Assembly (NCBI GenBank): GCA_910583815.1
Contig: CAJTZB010000165.1
Span: forward strand, 1 to 5,404
Source: an uncultured Lachnospiraceae bacterium
GTDB lineage: Bacteria > Bacillota > Clostridia > Lachnospirales > Lachnospiraceae
Direction: 5' to 3'
DNA length: 5,404 nt
A model generated the notes under the pieces. That model was not told the origin of the DNA and ran no database searches. It saw nothing but the letters and a program-made list of their open reading frames with translations. This document shows positions 3,308 to 5,404 of the stretch, one piece after another. A program made the translations under genes and the position numbers. Numbering within the stretch: position 1 is the stretch's first letter; each line of letters begins with the position of its first letter.

Positions 3308-5398
3308 ATGAGCTATAAGAGTTTTTCTATGGAACTTGCAGGCAGGACGTTAACTGTGGATGTTGGCAGGGTAGCTGCACAGGCGAATGGTGCTGCATTT
3401 ATGCATTATGGGGAAACAACGGTGCTGTCTACCGCCACCGCTTCCGAAAAGCCAAGGGAAGGAATTGACTTTTTCCCACTAAGTGTAGAATATGAAGAAA
3501 AGCTGTATGCAGTCGGCAAAATCCCAGGCGGCTTCACAAGAAGAGAAGGAAAAGCGTCTGAGAATGCTGTCTTAACTTCTCGTGTCATCGACCGTCCAAT
3601 GCGTCCATTATTCCCAAAAGATTACAGAAACGATGTTACATTAAATAATATGGTAATGTCCGTAGACCCTGACTGTGCGCCGGAGCTGACGGCAATGCTT
3701 GGTTCTGCGATTGCAGTTGCAATTTCTGATATTCCGTTTGACGGACCTTGTGCTACGACGCAGGTCGGCTTAATTGACGGAAAATTTGTAATCAATCCAA
3801 GTGCGTCCCAGTTTACGGTTTCTGATTTAAAACTGACTGTGGCATCCACAAGAGAAAAGGTTATTATGATTGAAGCAGGTGCCAACGAAATACCGGAAGC
3901 ACTGATGATTGACGCTATCTATAAAGCACATGAGGTAAACCAGCAGATTATTGCTTTTATTGATACTATTGTGGCAGAGTGCGGAAAGCCAAAGCATGAA
4001 TATACAAGCTGCGCAGTTCCGGAAGAACTGTTTGCAGCCATCCGTGAGATTGTTCCTCCGGAAGAGATGGAGAACATTATGTTTGCGGAGCAGAAGCAGG
4101 TACGCGAAGAAAGAATCCGCGAGTTAAAGGACAAGCTGGCTGAGGCGTTTGCCGACAATGAGGAATGGCTTTCTGTTATGGAGGAGGCTGTATATCAGTA
4201 TGAGAAAAAGACCGTTCGTAAGATGATTCTGAAGGATCAAAAGCGTCCGGATGGCCGTGAAATCACACAGATTCGTCCGCTTTCTGCAGAAGTTGATATT
4301 ATTCCAAGAGTGCATGGTTCTGCGATGTTTACAAGAGGACAGACGCAGATCTGTAACGTATGTACACTGGCTCCTCTTTCTGATGCACAGAGACTGGATG
4401 GCCTGGATGAGTTTGAAACGTCCAAGCGCTATATGCACCATTATAATTTCCCATCTTATTCGGTAGGTGAGACAAAGGTTTCAAGAGGTCCGGGCCGCCG
4501 TGAAATTGGACATGGTGCTTTGGCAGAACGTGCGCTGATTCCGGTACTTCCTTCTGAAGAGGATTTCCCATATGCTATCCGTACGGTTTCTGAGACGTTT
4601 GAATCCAACGGTTCTACCTCGATGGCTTCCACTTGCGCTTCTTGCATGTCTTTGATGGCTGCAGGCGTTCCGCTTAAGAAGATGGTTGCCGGTATTTCCT
4701 GTGGTCTTGTAACGGGAGAGACAGATGATGATTATATTCTTCTGACTGATATTCAGGGCCTGGAAGACTTCTTTGGCGATATGGACTTTAAAGTGACCGG
4801 TACGGAAGACGGCATTACTGCCATCCAGATGGATATTAAGATTCATGGTCTGACAAGGCAGATTGTTGAAGGTGCAATTGCAAGATGCCGCGAAGCGAGA
4901 ATGTTCATTATGGAAACCTGCATGAAGCCGGTTATTGCCGAGCCAAGATCAGAAGTTGGCCCATATGCACCAAAGATTATCCAGATTCAGATTGACCCGG
5001 CAAAGATTGGAGATGTTGTTGGGCAAAGGGGCAAGACAATCAATGCCATCATCGAGCAGACCGGCGTTAAGATTGATATTACAGATGAAGGCGCAGTTTC
5101 CATCTGCGGTACAGATATGTTAAGCATGGAAAAGGCAGTGAAGCTGATTAATATTATTGTTACGGATTTTGAAGAGGGACAAGTACTCGAAGGCAAAGTA
5201 GTCAGCATCAAGGAATTTGGTGCATTCCTTGAGTTTGCACCTGGTAAGGAAGCAATGGTTCATATTTCCAAGGTTGCAAAGGAGCGCATTGAACATGTGG
5301 AAGATGTTCTGACACTTGGTGATGTGGTAAAGGCAGTCTGCCTTGGCAAAGACAAGATGGGAAGAGTCAGCTTCAGTATCAAAGATGTGAAGCAGTAA
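3308..5398 (+). CDS. pnp: Polynucleotide phosphorylase (polyribonucleotide nucleotidyltransferase)
   Basis: This 696-residue PNPase, of the usual length, degrades RNA 3' to 5' by phosphorolysis, releasing nucleoside diphosphates, and can add 3' tails in reverse. It acts as a cytoplasmic homotrimeric ring in mRNA turnover. The domains are in standard order: RNase PH-like 1 (about 10-140), the all-alpha linker (about 145-310), RNase PH-like 2 (about 320-535), KH (about 555-615) and S1 (about 620-690). Active-site elements are intact: the phosphate-binding SNGSTSMA (433-440) and the metal-site block EDFFGDMDFK (486-495), whose D487, D493 and K495 correspond to E. coli D486, D492 and K494. The RNA-gripping loop reads GGFTRREG (74-81). 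The KH signature is VVGQRGK with GxxG at 572-575. The S1 region carries the typical EFGAFLEF. There is no frameshift. The gene has its own promoter candidate and a heavily structured leader. rpsO, the common upstream partner, is missing from this position. Confidence 0.98.
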   Translation: MSYKSFSMELAGRTLTVDVGRVAAQANGAAFMHYGETTVLSTATASEKPREGIDFFPLSVEYEEKLYAVGKIPGGFTRREGKASENAVLTSRVIDRPMRPLFPKDYRNDVTLNNMVMSVDPDCAPELTAMLGSAIAVAISDIPFDGPCATTQVGLIDGKFVINPSASQFTVSDLKLTVASTREKVIMIEAGANEIPEALMIDAIYKAHEVNQQIIAFIDTIVAECGKPKHEYTSCAVPEELFAAIREIVPPEEMENIMFAEQKQVREERIRELKDKLAEAFADNEEWLSVMEEAVYQYEKKTVRKMILKDQKRPDGREITQIRPLSAEVDIIPRVHGSAMFTRGQTQICNVCTLAPLSDAQRLDGLDEFETSKRYMHHYNFPSYSVGETKVSRGPGRREIGHGALAERALIPVLPSEEDFPYAIRTVSETFESNGSTSMASTCASCMSLMAAGVPLKKMVAGISCGLVTGETDDDYILLTDIQGLEDFFGDMDFKVTGTEDGITAIQMDIKIHGLTRQIVEGAIARCREARMFIMETCMKPVIAEPRSEVGPYAPKIIQIQIDPAKIGDVVGQRGKTINAIIEQTGVKIDITDEGAVSICGTDMLSMEKAVKLINIIVTDFEEGQVLEGKVVSIKEFGAFLEFAPGKEAMVHISKVAKERIEHVEDVLTLGDVVKAVCLGKDKMGRVSFSIKDVKQ

Positions 5399-5404
5399 TG
5401 CATG

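Noticed and set aside
1..5404. CRISPR arrays, tRNA or rRNA genes, insertion sequences, phage attachment sites
   Set aside because: I saw no repeated spacer pattern, tRNA cloverleaf, transposase or integrase frame, or terminal repeats on either strand. The window reads as ordinary chromosomal genes.

Overview
The window looks like chromosomal core DNA from a low-to-moderate GC Gram-positive anaerobe of the class Clostridia, most likely Lachnospiraceae. This rests on the style of the PNPase and GH43 sequences, strong AAAGGAGG-type ribosome binding sites and the pairing of a PspA-like gene with a membrane TPM-domain gene. It is an inference from sequence character, not from a database match. All four genes lie on the + strand and none is visibly broken.

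Region 1 (about 1-2100) is a two-gene envelope-stress module. A 225-residue PspA/IM30-family coiled-coil protein (172-849) is followed after 86 bp by a 372-residue membrane protein (936-2054). The second protein has a Gly/Ser/Arg-rich N-terminus, two transmembrane segments and a TPM-like domain between them, predicted to be extracytoplasmic. An inverted repeat lies between the two genes and a perfect 14-bp hairpin follows the second. The likely division of labour is that the membrane protein reads or transmits envelope state and the PspA-like protein coats the inner face of the membrane.

Region 2 (about 2101-3106) holds a single cytoplasmic glycoside hydrolase of the GH43 five-bladed propeller type (2167-3087). 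All three expected acidic residues are present. No transporter or regulator accompanies it. A weak terminator overlaps its 3' end.

Region 3 (about 3130-5404) is pnp, encoding a complete 696-residue polynucleotide phosphorylase (3308-5398). It has its own promoter candidate with a perfect TATAAT, and its leader of about 138 nt is almost wholly base-paired. A hairpin sits right at the predicted 5' end, followed by a 79-nt extended stem of about 30 base pairs ending 10 nt before the ribosome binding site. In E. coli, pnp is autoregulated through a long leader stem cut by RNase III, so this leader is the best candidate here for an undescribed regulatory element. rpsO, the usual upstream neighbour of pnp, is absent from its usual place.
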